Of a stretch of DNA of 64,000 bases, positions 20,401-30,567 are shown in pieces. The position numbers and the translations under genes are program-made. The notes beneath the pieces are model-generated. The model saw nothing but the letters and a program-made list of their open reading frames with translations, searched no databases and was not told where the DNA came from. This DNA is from Asterias amurensis (lineage: Eukaryota > Echinodermata > Asteroidea > Forcipulatida > Asteriidae): assembly GCF_032118995.1 (NCBI RefSeq), contig NC_092649.1:19839832-19903831 (forward strand), in the 5' to 3' direction. Position 1 is the first letter of the stretch. Each line of letters opens with the position of its first letter.

Positions 20401-23034
20401 TATAGGGTTTTGCGCGCGAGGATCCTGTGAAAGACCCTTGAGATCTAAGTCTACAAGATGCAGCCCAATCGAGGAGTTACCGCCACAAAATTCAATCCTT
20501 CTTTTGAATGCTGTGATAAAATGAAATAATTTTGAATTAGACAGATTAACCTATGAAGATTCTGTGTAACGTGATCCTCTTAATAAGAGAGAAATATTTG
20601 TTTTTCATTACAGACCACAGAAGAAACATAATCCCTTCTGAAATCACTCGAGGGTTTGCCTACGATAGCGACGAAGATTCCGACGATGAACGTTCAGTTA
20701 CTCCAAGGGTCACCTCACCTCCACCTCAAGTTGACATGAAAACAAGGGTAAGCTTCAAAAGAATTAAACTGTTTCTGTGACATCACTCTAATGATAAAAG
20801 TAGATAATTTTATCGAACCTACACTTAACTGTACACTCGATACAAACTAAAATGATAGATCAAATTGAAATGACTTTCTTTCCAAATCGAAAGATAACAT
20901 GATATGCAAAACACAGCTGAAAACATGTTATTGTTTCAATTTCCAAAAACACTTGTAAAAAACATAAATGTAAACTGATCAAAACATGGTACTCTATAAT
21001 GTTGCAAGCACTTTAAAAATGTGCTTCGACGTTTTGCAAAGTACAAAGGTGACCAAATGTCTTTGACAAAGTACAATTTGCTGCATATAGGGAGCCTTCA
21101 TGTAGTAGTGTCATGGCTGAGTGGTTAAGAGCACTGGATTCAAGCTCTGGTGTTTCTGAACAGCAGAGTGTGAGTTCGAGTCCCAGTCATGTCACTTGTG
21201 TTCTTGAGCAACATACTTTACCATAACTGTTTTGTCTTCATCCTTGTTATTATTAATTTTTGTATATATAATTTTGTAACTGTCAGCGTCAGGGTTTTTG
21301 TTTCTGTTGGCTTCATTTAACAGTTAAGGCAATTTGGAAACATATTTTAAAAACTACTTGATTATGCTTAAAAGGTTAACCGGTTAAACAGCCTGTAGCA
21401 GCCCTTACAGTATTTTCCTTTGTCCCATAAAACACGTCTAGGCGGCCCTCAAACATTATTTTCATTACGTCACGCCATGTGCGTTTCTATAACCCGGGTA
21501 TATAAAGCTCGACTGCACACGCACTCACTCTCGCACTTCGTATTTCTACCACTGAGCAGGCACAGCAAACCAACCTACCAGTTGTATGTATATTGTCCGT
21601 TAAAACAGTAATCGCTTTTACAACCAACTATCGTATTCCATTCGACTCTTATTTCACATTACTTTTTCTAATACTCTTGTTGCTGTGGTGTGCTATTTGG
21701 CAGTAGTATACAGCTAATAGGCACACTGCAGCTGCAAGCCTATTAGTTTATTCCTACAAGTTAAGTACCTTATTATTTTTGCTGGCACAAGTATTGCCCC
21801 CTTTTTGTATATATACAAGCAGGTGAAGCAGCCAAGCTCGAAATACTTTCCGTAACTTCATTTAGTTATAAAACATTCCAACACGCTGCTTAAAGCCCAA
21901 CCTCAATCTTGCAAATGGTAACCTTCATCCTGTATTCCTCTTCTCAGATACTGAACAATCTCCAGGGGTCTCCCACAGCGGGCATCACAACAAGGGACCC
22001 CTTCCCCCTCCGAGATAACACAGCTAAGCCCCCTCCATTCACACGCCATTCCAACAACTACTTTGAGACCAGTCCAACCATGCCAGTCATGCCCAAGAAG
22101 ATCGAACCACCCCGAACGTGGGCAGGTCCCCTGAGGGGTGCTGGAGGGAATGCAGAGGAGGCTGATGAGAGCGGTGATGAAGAAGTGACTGCTACAGCGT
22201 CTTCAGAAGCTGTGGGTGGTGACAAGAGGCCTGATGCAGTTAAGAGTCAGACGGCTAAAGGTAACGGATATAGAGTTTTTTGGACTGAGCTAAGGTTATG
22301 CTTTTTTTTTTGGGGGGGGGGGGTGTTTCGTGGCCGTGCGGATAAGAGCACCGAGCTCAAGCTCTTGTGTTTCTGTTCAGCAGAGTGTGGGTTCAAGTCC
22401 CAGTCTTAACACTGGTCTCCCTGTAAGTGCTTCTCTCCACTCAGGGGTAACAAACACAAATTTTACTAGAGCGTGACTTAAACCTGCAACCTGCAGATTC
22501 TGCCCCGATATGGCAAACTTTGTACAAACTTCTTTTTGATAGTACCCTCTTTTGAATCATCCTACATCAGCCCATGTTATTTTCCCATATAGGGGACAGA
22601 TTTTTCTAGGACACCGGCACTCAATCATCCGAGCTATGTAGCCCCAATTTTGGGGTCTCCCTATTTTTAGTAAAATTATTATTATTATAAAGCAGCATTG
22701 ATATTCTTTTTTATTTTATGTAGGTCCACTGAACAGGCCTAACTCTGGCAGCATGTACGGTCGGCCGATGACTGCGCACCCCCAGACAAGACAAGAAGCC
22801 GGGACCAGCCACACTCAGACGGAAGGTACTACCAGGAGGAGAAACAACGAAGCCGGGAATGTCCCGTCCCTCCTGCCCCAAGCCGATCCCACGACACCGC
22901 AGTGGAGGTCTCCCGTCAGAGACAGCGACGAGTTATCGTTATCGACGATGTCCATCGCATCCAGCAGCTCTCTTGCCTCGGAGGTCCTAGTGAGGGCACG
23001 TAAGAGGAGAGACGACTTCTGGGGCAAGAAGTAA
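11457..23034 (+). CDS. MDM1: MDM1 nuclear protein, microtubule-binding centriolar protein, 15 exons
   Basis: Coding exons are 11457-11474, 12250-12364, 13289-13508, 14183-14396, 15056-15193, 15822-16004, 16499-16644, 17438-17606, 18294-18475, 18843-18974, 19123-19283, 19696-19815, 20614-20747, 21948-22260 and 22724-23034. All have GT-AG borders and matching phases, giving 851 aa (human about 714). Exon 1 encodes only MPVRNK, matching the human N-terminus MPVRFK. Four SEY..F microtubule-binding-type repeats lie near residues 9, 212, 256 and 349 (SEYKKKF, SEYQRNF, SEYKMKF, SEYASNF). Further conserved blocks are LRQKAEDYRKRAQGTHFSRE (about 404-425), RRRLAW, GRLPTPRLRD and the C-terminal RARKRRDDFWGKK. 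In vertebrates MDM1 binds microtubules, localises to centrioles and restrains centriole duplication. The extra length lies mainly in low-complexity linkers (PPPQVD and the acidic DSDEDSDDE). Identification is confident; exon 11 has a NAGNAG acceptor and could start at 19120. Confidence 0.94.
12390..12576. mobile_element. Foldback MITE, family B (gggccc ends)
   Basis: Left end gggcctcattttatagagct and right end agcactatgaaatcgggccc are inverted; interior words aagcttagca and ttgctaagcat pair. Related to 23441-23689 and 32745-32968. In MDM1 intron 2. Confidence 0.75.
12580..12760. repeat. Dispersed repeat fragment (gaattcctgg/aggcctaaaact type)
   Basis: Shares ttggtcttggcattggtggcc, gaaaatggccttg and gatgaaattcctgg with 46610-46770 and 48780-48930. 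Non-coding, MDM1 intron 2. Confidence 0.5.
13039..13214. mobile_element. Foldback MITE, family F (tatagacc ends), copy 1
   Basis: Left aatagacctttatcacgctg and right cgtgataaaggtctat are inverted ends; the body is a near-complete inverted relative of 36573-36750. In MDM1 intron 2, 75 bp before exon 3. Confidence 0.88.
13660..13868. mobile_element. Possible MITE with duplicated end (caatagaccgatcc)
   Basis: Starts with two direct copies of aatagaccgatcc-ttaggctgtgccc (13663 and 13689) and ends near aatggattggtctgttg, an inverted relative of the start. CpG-rich interior. The duplicated left end is unusual. Non-coding, MDM1 intron 3. Confidence 0.55.
14822..15062 (+). repeat. Tandem repeat of about 76-80 bp that copies the 3' splice site of MDM1 exon 5
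   Basis: Three diverged units each begin with a version of (ta/ga)a(t/c)gttgc, followed by cttgatggttctttgagaag and a T/G-rich stretch ending in ttcttgcag or a decayed form. The last unit runs into the true acceptor (ag at 15054-15055) and the first bases of exon 5. A complete second acceptor, ttcttgcag, ends at 14979, 76 bp upstream. The oldest unit has ctgcaa where the AG should be. Confidence 0.85.
16321..16376. repeat. Microsatellite, 12-bp unit attgattgattt
   Basis: About four and a half direct copies of attgattgattt in MDM1 intron 6. Confidence 0.9.
16864..17310 (+). mobile_element. tRNA-derived SINE (family D) split by a roughly 220-bp insertion
   Basis: The head (gtggtcgagctggataagag, gtgggtttgagttctggtca) is at 16864-16955. 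The tail (ttgcttctctccacccaggg, gggctgtatactccc-like words) resumes at about 17178. The intervening sequence has no family-D match. In MDM1 intron 7. Confidence 0.65.
17639..17831. mobile_element. Foldback MITE, family E, well preserved
   Basis: The ends gtggtaacaccatgtaatga and tcattacatggtgttaccgc are inverted with almost no mismatch, and pairing continues inward (ctatctctaa against ttagagatag, gaaccgttgg). In MDM1 intron 8, 33 bp after exon 8. Confidence 0.93.
17922..18250 (+). mobile_element. tRNA-derived SINE (family D), essentially full length
   Basis: Box-A-like tggccgagtgtttaagagca, box-B-like gggttagaatccc, then the body tgcttctcttcatccagggg, ggtacctgcgagggtag, gtatactccccagggagct and the tail taaagcacattgag...ctatttaagaact. 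About 330 bp, in MDM1 intron 8. The head resembles a tRNA-Leu/Ser-type gene. Confidence 0.85.
19341..19680 (+). mobile_element. tRNA-derived SINE (family D), diverged
   Basis: Head ggcctagccgttcagagcac, then gagacacttaaccctttttc and cattcggattggaggtaaag. A poly-G run at 19409-19427 interrupts the box B region. In MDM1 intron 11. Confidence 0.6.
19910..20225 (+). mobile_element. tRNA-derived SINE (family D variant)
   Basis: Head actgcggccgagcagtctcg and a clear box B gtgggttcgaatcctgg, followed by cttgagtcctcgagtaaggt and tgcttctcaccaacc. The downstream body differs from the other copies, suggesting a subfamily. In MDM1 intron 12. Confidence 0.65.
21108..21260 (+). mobile_element. tRNA-derived SINE (family D), 3' truncated
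   Basis: tgtcatggctgagtggttaa and gtgagttcgagtcccagtca are the best-preserved A and B boxes of the family in this window. The copy ends after ctgttttgtcttcatcctt. In MDM1 intron 13. Confidence 0.75.
22325..22470 (+). mobile_element. tRNA-derived SINE (family D), partial
   Basis: gtggccgtgcggataagagc and gtgggttcaagtcccagtct, followed by gcttctctccactcaggggt. Follows a T/G homopolymer tract at 22303-22323. In MDM1 intron 14. Confidence 0.7.
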
Positions 23035-23440
23035 CTCTCAAGAAGCTTGGGTACTTGAATCCAGGAAGCAGAAAGTATTATGATGTTAAACCTAGCTTTA
23101 AAAAAGGTTGCAGTGAACAGTGGTTGCCCTGGGGGCAGGGGTCGGAGGTAAAAACCAAATTAATTTGAATACTGTCAATGGAGGGTTTAATCACTGCCAA
23201 GGGTACAAGTGTCAGATTTGTAAATTGAGAGTTTTGTTGCAGCCTGGTCCATACATCCTGCGAATGCTGATGCAATATGAAATTTGACGTCACAAATTCG
23301 CGATGAATAATTTGCAACAGTTGAGCAGTGCCCAACTCCTGCGAAACATTCCCTGCGAAAACAGCCCTGTGACGTCAAGATTCCATTCGCATTCGCAGGA
23401 AGTATGGACTGGACTTTATGCTGTTAAACCTAGCTTTAAA

Positions 23441-23689
23441 CCAGGGCCCAATTTCATAGAGCTGCTAAGCACACAAAATATGCTTAGCATGAAATTTTGG
23501 CCTTGATGAAAACGGGATTGCCAACCAAATTTCTACATGAATTTCAGGATAAGCCCACAACAACTGAATACCAGTAACAAGCAATATGCAACAAGTGGAA
23601 ATTTGGTTGGTCATCCTGTTTTTATCGAAGAAGAAATTTCATGCTGAGCAAATTGTTGTGCTTAGCAGCTCTATGAAATTGGGCCCAGG
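23441..23689. mobile_element. Foldback MITE, family B, best copy
   Basis: Ends ccagggcccaatttcataga and tctatgaaattgggcccagg are inverted over about 28 bp including gctgctaagca/tgcttagcagc. The interior also pairs (gggattgccaaccaaattt against aaatttggttggtcatcc). About 250 bp, non-coding. Confidence 0.93.
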
Positions 23690-23875
23690 TCACAGTGAAC
23701 ATTACATCACTAGAGAGTTTTTGATGTTGTCCGTATGATCCGAGTAAGACTGTGGTCTTGTGTACATCATTTGTGATTTAACAAAGATCATATTTGAACT
23801 ATCGTTTGTTTGGGAGTGACTTGTTCGGACACAGTAGATGCACAATTTCTCAATCAAACCTTAATAGTTGTGAGG

Positions 23876-23975
23876 TTTACAGTAGCGCCATGTTTAAATA
23901 TCTTTGTTGAGAAGTGTTGGGTTCTGAGAAGAACCACTTGTTGACAACTCTTTGATAGTTTAGTCAATCTTACTT
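23876..23975. mobile_element. Family-E foldback fragment
   Basis: agtagcgccatgtttaaata, gaagtgttgggttctgagaa and gaaccacttgttgac match the left half of family-E copies. The right half is missing. Confidence 0.5.
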
Positions 23976-25359
23976 AACTTTCTTGTAGCTATGATGTTAC
24001 TGAAATACAATGTGGCGGTGTGACATGATTTTAACATTCCATGAACCCTTTATTGTAAAAGAAATTTTTGTGAAGTGATTTTTTATGAAAGAAATTCAAG
24101 GTTTTTAACAAGGTGCATATAAAGAGATTTTATCTTGGTTTAAATGATAATATTCCAAAAAGTTTTTTTTAAATTCCTTATCATTTAAAACCAAATAGAT
24201 CTCCCCATAAAAATTTGATTTAAGTAAAATAGATTTTATTTGTGCTTCAATACAATTTAAGACCAATGTCAGGTTGGTAATGGTGTACAGCTTTATTTAT
24301 GGCGGTCGTCTTGTTTTTGTTTAAGTGCTTGAGAAGAGATTTTGTCTAGGTTTTAACGATTATTCCAAAATGTTTTAACATTCTTTATCTTTTAAAACCA
24401 AATGGATCTCCCGATGAATATTTTTCATGTGATTTGAAACCAAACTTTTATTTAAAGACGAAGGTGAGATGCAGAGCTTCAATATTGCCGCCTATCTTTT
24501 ATTCTTTCAATTCAAATCAATTCTGTCCAACCATAATGAGGCTTGGAGGGAATTAATCTGGTCCCTTTATTCTGTATGAGAATCTGTATTGCTGCACAGG
24601 GTACAAGCCAATCAGGGTTAAGTTTGATAAAGGTTCTGTTTGAACAAAGCCACAAGGAATGTTTTTCTGGTCTAACAAAAAACAATCAAAAAAGTTGTTA
24701 TGGTTAACAAACATTTTCTTTAGAATTCCCTTATTGTATGATATTTTACATGCCTAGAACTGCCTTGGTGTTGTAGCATCTTTTTTATCATAAACTCTGT
24801 TTTTAAGCCCATTTATTTAAAACAAAAAATGTAAATAGATTGTAGAGTTTTGTTTTTACTTTCATTTCTGTTCTTTTGGAATACTGTAAAGATTTGTTGT
24901 TTTTCGTTACCGTGAATTTATGTACATAAAATGTAAAAAAAATCTTCTGACGTCTTACAGTGGAAAACTGGAATTTTTGAAAAAGAAACAACCTTTCCCA
25001 AGTTTTAAGAAACGTATTCTGATGCATGAATTTTTGTACATAAATAGGAATAGATGATAGCAATTTTTTTATAAGAATACATCATCAGGGACTTTTGAAT
25101 AATAATTCAGCAGCTTTTGAGAACAAACTAACTTAACTATCTTTGAGAGAATGTGGTTATTTTATGTGACTTCAGGCGTGCATCTTATAATCTGTGTGCA
25201 TTTGTTTCAAGAACCAGTAAAATGTCATAACTGTATGATTATAGTCGAGTTATTGTAGCTCAATTGTAAGGAAATATAAATGACATTTTGTGTGATCTTT
25301 TGAATTAACTGTCTTGGTGTGAGTTTTTGTGTAGCTCGATCTATCTGACCTCTTAATAA

Positions 25360-25605
25360 GAATAATAATAATAATATAGCGCAATTTACAGTCCATGCAC
25401 TTTACAATAGTGCCCTGGTCATTGGGTCAATAATATTCCTTAATTTGTTTTCAGCTCCCTGGGGAGTATACAGCCCTGAGCTGCCGTGGTGCTCGAGTTG
25501 CTTTTTCATACACATAATCTACCCCTACCCTCGCAGGTACCCATTTATACCCCTAGGTGAAGAGAAGCAATTATGGTAAAGCATCTTCTTGAACCCACAC
25601 TACTA
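25360..25605 (-). mobile_element. tRNA-derived SINE (family D), minus orientation, head missing
   Basis: Contains on the plus strand gcactttacaatagtgccct, gctccctggggagtatacag, cctcgcaggtaccca and gaagagaagcaattatgg, the reverse of the body of 17922-18250. The tRNA-like head is lost. An aat microsatellite flanks the tail. Confidence 0.75.
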
Positions 25606-26670
25606 TGGTTATAGAGTTTCTGTAAAACAAATTGATTGATTCAAACTCTCTCTGATTCCGTGAAAATTCCTTGAAAATCAACCAATCTTTCCAAGATGAT
25701 TTGAAAAATCCCTACCCCTACCGTTGGAAACTTCACCCTGTTGAATGAAATTATAAATATCTCCCTAATAGTTGTGTACAAAATCTCCCCATTGCCGATT
25801 CAAATATTGACAGCTCTGTTGAACTTGCCTATAAAAAAGGAGACGTTGACTAAAATAGAGAGGTGTTTGGTTGACAAACAACATCGTCGTGAGACTGGCT
25901 CTTTGATAGTTGATTTCTAAGTTGATAAATGTCTCCATATCAAATACCATCATGTGCGCAGAAAAAGTTAGCTTCAATATTAATAACAAACTATAATGCC
26001 AGCCTACACACTACTTGTTGAAAATCACTATGGTTAGCGTTGGAATTATTATAATTTGACAATAAAGGCCGTACAGTTATTGACTAGGCCTGATTATTTT
26101 TCATTAGGGCGTAGGTGATGAAACTCGTAAGTAGTGGGTGAAGCCATTTATATCACACAAAGCAATATTGATTAATTCATATTGAAGGGGGGGGGGCTGA
26201 CGAATCGGGCGGGTGGGGGAGGGGGATAGGGCCTGTTCACCACGAACAACCAATCCCACGGCAACGACCCTGCCGGTTTTTAAACGTACGTCCAAGACCT
26301 CATACCACTCTTTTATTCCTTCATTATTTATTTATTTTAAAAACACAAGACTGCTAGACTTGTTCGGTCAAAATGTAGCATTGTTTAGGCATGTTGAGGC
26401 ATGAGTTATTTGTCTACATCGATAGCTTCAGTGCTCCTTTAGTGTGTAGCCTTTGGGCCGACCCCCTCCCCGTCTATTGTTTTCACAAAAGCTATTGTCT
26501 TTACGCACAACCGCTTCATTGATCGAATCAGGGTCAAGTTCGTTGAGCGACAAAGTAATTCAACTGAAAGAGGTGTTGTCATCCATGACCTCAAGATACT
26601 ATAGCAGAAATAGTCCGCACATTCCCTGTTACAAGCAATTTACATACAAGGATGCCAGCAATCGTGCCAC

Positions 26671-27053
26671 TTAAAGGCAGTGGACACTATTGGTAATTAC
26701 TCAAAATAATTATTAGCATAAAACCTTTCTTGGTGACGAGTAATGGGGAGAGGTTGATGGTATAAAACATTGTGAGAAACGGCTCCCTCTGAAGTGCCAT
26801 AGCTTTTGAGAAAGAAGTATCTTTCCACAAAATTTGATTTCGAGACCTTAGATTTAGAACTTGAGGTCTCGAAATTAACCACTAAACGCATGCAACTTTG
26901 TGTGACAAGGGTGTTGCTTTCATTAATATCTCGCAACTTCGAAGACCGATTGAGCTCAAATTTTCACAGGTTAGTTATTTTATGCATATGTTGAGATACA
27001 CCAACTGTGAAGACTAGTCTTTGACAATTACCAATAGTGTCCACTGCCTTTAA
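26671..27053. mobile_element. Family-A foldback/MITE, complete
   Basis: Left end ttaaaggcagtggacactat, right end atagtgtccactgcctttaa: perfect inverted termini over 20 bp, extended by ggtaatt/aattacc. Central hairpin gagacctta/ttgaggtctcg. 383 bp, non-coding; directly abuts a second copy. Confidence 0.93.
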
Positions 27054-27393
27054 AGGCACTGAACATCTTTGATGTTTGTCAAAGACCAGGTTCTCACTTG
27101 TTATATTCCAACATATGCATAAAAAACAAATCTTTGAAAATTTTGACTCAATATTAGTTAGCGAAATTTCAAGAGAATAATTAAAGAAAACACACCATTG
27201 TTGCACAATTTGGCTTGAGGCATGAAATCTTGAGTGAGAAATTACCACTTTCTCAAAAAGTATAGTTTTTTTTCAGAGTGAGCCGTTTCTCACAACGTTT
27301 TATTTACTATCAACAACTCTCCATTGCTCTTTACCAAGTAAGTTTTATGCTCACAATTATTTTGAGAAACAACCAATAGTGTCCAGTGCCTTT
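27050..27393. mobile_element. Family-A foldback/MITE, diverged copy abutting the previous one
   Basis: Starts tttaaaggcactgaac and ends aaccaatagtgtccagtgcc. Internal words tgtcaaagaccaggttctcac and gccgtttctcacaa match the family in reverse orientation. The junction tttaaagg is shared with the neighbouring element. Confidence 0.85.
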
Positions 27394-28214
27394 CATAAAC
27401 AAATTAAAATTATTATTATTTTTTTTTTTTTTTTGCAAAAATGAAGTTTATGTCGTGAAACGCAGAACAGTCGCGCACAGCGTCAACATTTGAAGATTTT
27501 GTGTACAGTTAGAAACACAATAAATTCACAATTATTTTCTAAACATTAAAAAGTAAAGATTCTCTTATTAAATGAACGATTTTTTTAATAACAAGTATCC
27601 GTGATACATTCGGTGAACATCTTTTTAAATTGTGTTATCTAAGAAAACCGAAATGGAGTTAAATATAATATTTTCCCCCCTTTTTCCATTTAATATAGAT
27701 TGTTTGATCATGACGTTTTTCAGATTGTGGATTTCAAACGGACTATTCTTCCAGTGCGTGGACTCCGGAAAGTTTTCAGCGATATTTATCTCAAAAATGC
27801 GACCACCGTTTGAAATGAACAATTTAGTTTCATATATAGTTTAAACCAATCAAACAGTTCCCAAACAGCAAAGGTGTTACTTTCCATTTAACTTTTCATT
27901 TCTAAATTTAACAACCATAAACTCTAAATTTAACACCAATAAGAAGAATGTCAATAAAACAGTTCTGAGGTTTCTATGCTCAATTTGGAGTGATGATGGA
28001 GTACATCAGACACCTTTAGTCCGAAATGACGCAGATTTTTTGTTTATTTTGTTCACCTCAAATAAATTTCACATGTTATTGTTTTGTGTTGTTTTTGGAT
28101 GATCACTCGTCAAGGGAACTCAGTGAACTCTCACACGGAGATATACACGCCCGGCTGGCTCAGTCTCGCATACAACGTCTACGATTATGAAGTGCACAAA
28201 TCAATAAATTCTTA

Positions 28215-28437
28215 TTCGAAACCGAGACGACAATTCTTATTCTAGTCGTAGCTTGGTAGGATTCGAACCCACAGCCTTGTGATTGCAAGTCCTGGGTAGG
28301 AGCTACTCTTGGACCAACATCAAAATTATAGCAGTTCTAATTCTAGTCATTGTGAAATCAGCGGTTAGCTTGGTAGAATTCGAACCCACAACCTTGTGAT
28401 TGCAAGTCATGCAATCTACCACTGGACAACAGTGAGT
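28215..28437 (-). mobile_element. Two tRNA-Ala-like SINE copies next to the lectin stop codon
   Basis: On the minus strand each copy reads like a tRNA: tgtccagtggtagattgcat, gacttgcaatcacaagg (loop with TGC) and gtgggttcgaat(c/t)c. Copies are at about 28345-28437 and 28250-28320. The first begins within about ten bases of the lectin stop, so the 3' UTR of that gene starts in SINE sequence. Acceptor stems are not paired, so these are not functional tRNA genes. Confidence 0.7.
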
Positions 28438-29220
28438 CTACAAATCAAAATAGTAGCAGTTTGCCTCAGCTTTCATAGACGCCCCTCCAACTTCCTTGGC
28501 AGTCTTATCATTCAGCTCACACATCTTGTTGCCTCCCTGACTTGGACCACGCACATTGAAGGAGCGGCAGAGCGGCTCATCACGGCACGCCGAACCACAA
28601 GCAATCACCCCCTTGATGGGTAGCTCTCCGATGACATAACCGGTCAAACATTGGCTCAAGACGCGGCCAGTATCTGCAAGTGTGGTGCAGTACATATCTT
28701 TGTCTGGTGGTGGTGGTGGTAGTGATGGTGTCTCACAGATAGCGTTGTAGGATCTGGTGCACGGAATGTCCGCCCAGCGTCCATTAGCTCCACTCCTCAT
28801 CCTGGCGCAGTACCGGGTAGTAGCCGCGTCCCCTTCACCGTAATTCTTCTCTCCCTCGGCCCAACCGTCATAGGGCACGCCATCGTGTCCAATACAGGAC
28901 CACTCTCCATCAGAGCCTTCCCCCTTCTGGCAGCCGATCCAAAAATCATTCCCCCCCAACCCTTCTCCGGTCACCATCTTCCACACGGTATTTTGCTCCG
29001 TCTCGGTATTCAACACCACTAAAACACTACCGAAAACTTTGCACTTTTCGTCTGCCTGCGTCCAAGTTAGTTCCTCTGCCATAATAATATGATAGCATGA
29101 CATTCCAACTTGCATCCAGTTATTTTCAGAGGGGCATCTATCTGTCCAAATTGACGGGACAAGTAGTAGTAGATGGATGCCCAATAAACGAAGAGCAACA
29201 CTTTTAGTTGCCAGTGCCAT
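28438..29220 (-). CDS. Secreted C-type lectin-like protein with C-terminal PAN/apple-like domain, single exon
   Basis: This is an uninterrupted frame of 260 aa. I chose the ATG at 29220 because it is followed at once by a hydrophobic signal peptide (residues 8-24, LLGIHLLLLV), whereas the upstream in-frame ATG at 29340 is not. Residues 29-162 form a C-type lectin-like domain: CPSENNW, SCY, TWTQADEKC, FWIG at 93-96, GEWSC, YCARM and NGRWADIPC, with paired cysteines. A proline linker (165-172) leads to a cysteine-rich PAN/apple-like module (178-255) with GYVI, GVIACGSACRDEPLC, CELNDKTAKE and NCYYFDL. The canonical sugar/calcium motifs are altered (GEKN where EPN/QPD is usual, WAD for WND), so calcium-dependent sugar binding cannot be assumed. 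Secreted lectins of this type are abundant in echinoderm immunity. The absence of introns suggests either a retrocopied or a naturally intronless family member. The function is inferred from domains only. Confidence 0.82.
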   Translation of the reverse strand: MALATKSVALRLLGIHLLLLVPSIWTDRCPSENNWMQVGMSCYHIIMAEELTWTQADEKCKVFGSVLVVLNTETEQNTVWKMVTGEGLGGNDFWIGCQKGEGSDGEWSCIGHDGVPYDGWAEGEKNYGEGDAATTRYCARMRSGANGRWADIPCTRSYNAICETPSLPPPPPDKDMYCTTLADTGRVLSQCLTGYVIGELPIKGVIACGSACRDEPLCRSFNVRGPSQGGNKMCELNDKTAKEVGGASMKAEANCYYFDL

Positions 29221-29633
29221 AACGACTCCGAATTTGTCCAACTCTCTTGGCTGACAACAAGACCGCATCTGCCGAACAACCTCCGGGCTCGTGCACCATG
29301 GCAACATAATTGTGCATTGATAAGTGACGTACCATCCCAAAGACTAACAACGAAATACCTTGGAGTTTGGTGTAAACAAATTAATGGTGGCGTTGCTGAT
29401 AAGGGTGGTACTAGAGACAATAAATTGTATTTTGTATCTTTCAAAATGAGCTATTGTCACATGGAGAGGGGGGATTCGAAGGCCTGCCATAAAGATTTGA
29501 AAACGGAAAAGTCAAATCCTATACAGATGACACTCAAGCTGTCTTATCCATAGCCCCCCCCCCACCCCACCCCCTTGTAATACTGAAAGCATTACTTTAA
29601 AATGTATCCGTAAACTGCACATGATTGCATTAA

Positions 29634-30000
29634 TCAGGCACTGCCCTTGGTAATTTTATTATTATTGTCAAAGACCCTCACTTGGTGTATCCCAAACATA
29701 ACCAATTTTGGACTCAATAATGATGGTCACTAGAAGTTGACGACAGAGATTATAGTCAACAAAGAAAACAAGGCTTGCTGCACACATTGTGTGCTTTCAG
29801 ATCATCAGATGCGTAAAATATGCTTCAGAACTCGGAAGTCTTTTTCAATTGTTGTGTGAGATCAAACATTACTTCAGAGGGATAGAGCCGTGTCTCACAA
29901 TGTTTAATAAACTACCAACAGCTAGCTCTCCATGTTGCCAAGTCAGCTTTTATGCTAACAATATAATTTAGTAATATTATCAATAGTGTACATTGGCTTT
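29634..30000. mobile_element. Family-A foldback/MITE, badly decayed
   Basis: Left caggcactgcccttggtaat, internal gtcaaagaccctcacttggt and gtctcacaatgtttaataa, right tcaatagtgtacattggctt. Recognisable only by comparison with better copies. Confidence 0.65.
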
Positions 30001-30146
30001 ATAACACAGCATACACGTCAGATATAGACTCCATTAAGATAATATCACGAGAGTGGATTATGGTTATTGTCTCCATTAACTTGTTTCTTAATTGCTTCCC
30101 ATAAAAATAAAATAATAATAATAACACTGCTTCACTTGAACGCTTA

Positions 30147-30565
30147 AAGGGACACGTTGTCTTTTGATTTTGGCGCTTGATTTCTTTTGAAATGGGTTTG
30201 AAATAATGCTTATGTATAAGGCGAAGTAGTACACATTCGTTTTTGTTTTTGTTTTAATTCTATAATGTTAAGATATATACACTATTTAGAATTACTTATA
30301 AAAACTTCACAGTCGTGTTTTTGAAAATCCTGAGAGGTTTGTCCACGCAGGAAGAATATTCCCTCAAAAAGACACAATCTGAGAAGCCGCGTTACTCGTG
30401 TCGTCAGCTTCTTAGATTCAAAGGGCATACAAATTGATTTTTCACTACTTTGAAGTGAAATGTTTAAAAAAAAAAATGCTTTGTTATAAATATTATTATT
30501 ATCGAAAGCTGCTTTATTATGTAGCCTTCCAAAATCAAACCAGAAGTTGTAATTGATTTAATTTA
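30147..30565. mobile_element. Possible old foldback element related to the aacacgttgcctt family
   Basis: Starts aaagggacacgttgtctttt with gattttggcg; near the right end ccttccaaaatcaaacc pairs imperfectly with it. The well-preserved relative is at 47416-47757. Weak support. Confidence 0.4.
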
Positions 30566-30567
30566 AA

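Larger units (their letters stand above)
23035..28210. other. 3' flank of MDM1 and intergenic DNA
   Basis: No coding exon recognised. Roughly 23700-25350 is AT-rich, largely free of the dispersed repeats seen elsewhere, and may be the long 3' UTR of MDM1, though no clear poly(A) signal was found. Within it, gtttttaac/gattttat and aaccaaatagatctcccc recur (about 24120-24240 and 24340-24440), a local duplication. From 25360 repeats dominate: a SINE, then two family-A elements. Confidence 0.5.

Noticed and set aside
28250..28437. tRNA-Ala genes near the lectin
   Set aside because: Anticodon-arm-like and box B segments exist, but the acceptor and T stems are incomplete and two copies sit in SINE-like context.
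29221..29340. Longer N-terminus of the lectin beginning at 29340
   Set aside because: The extra 40 residues are cysteine-rich and polar and would bury the signal peptide; the ATG at 29220 is better.
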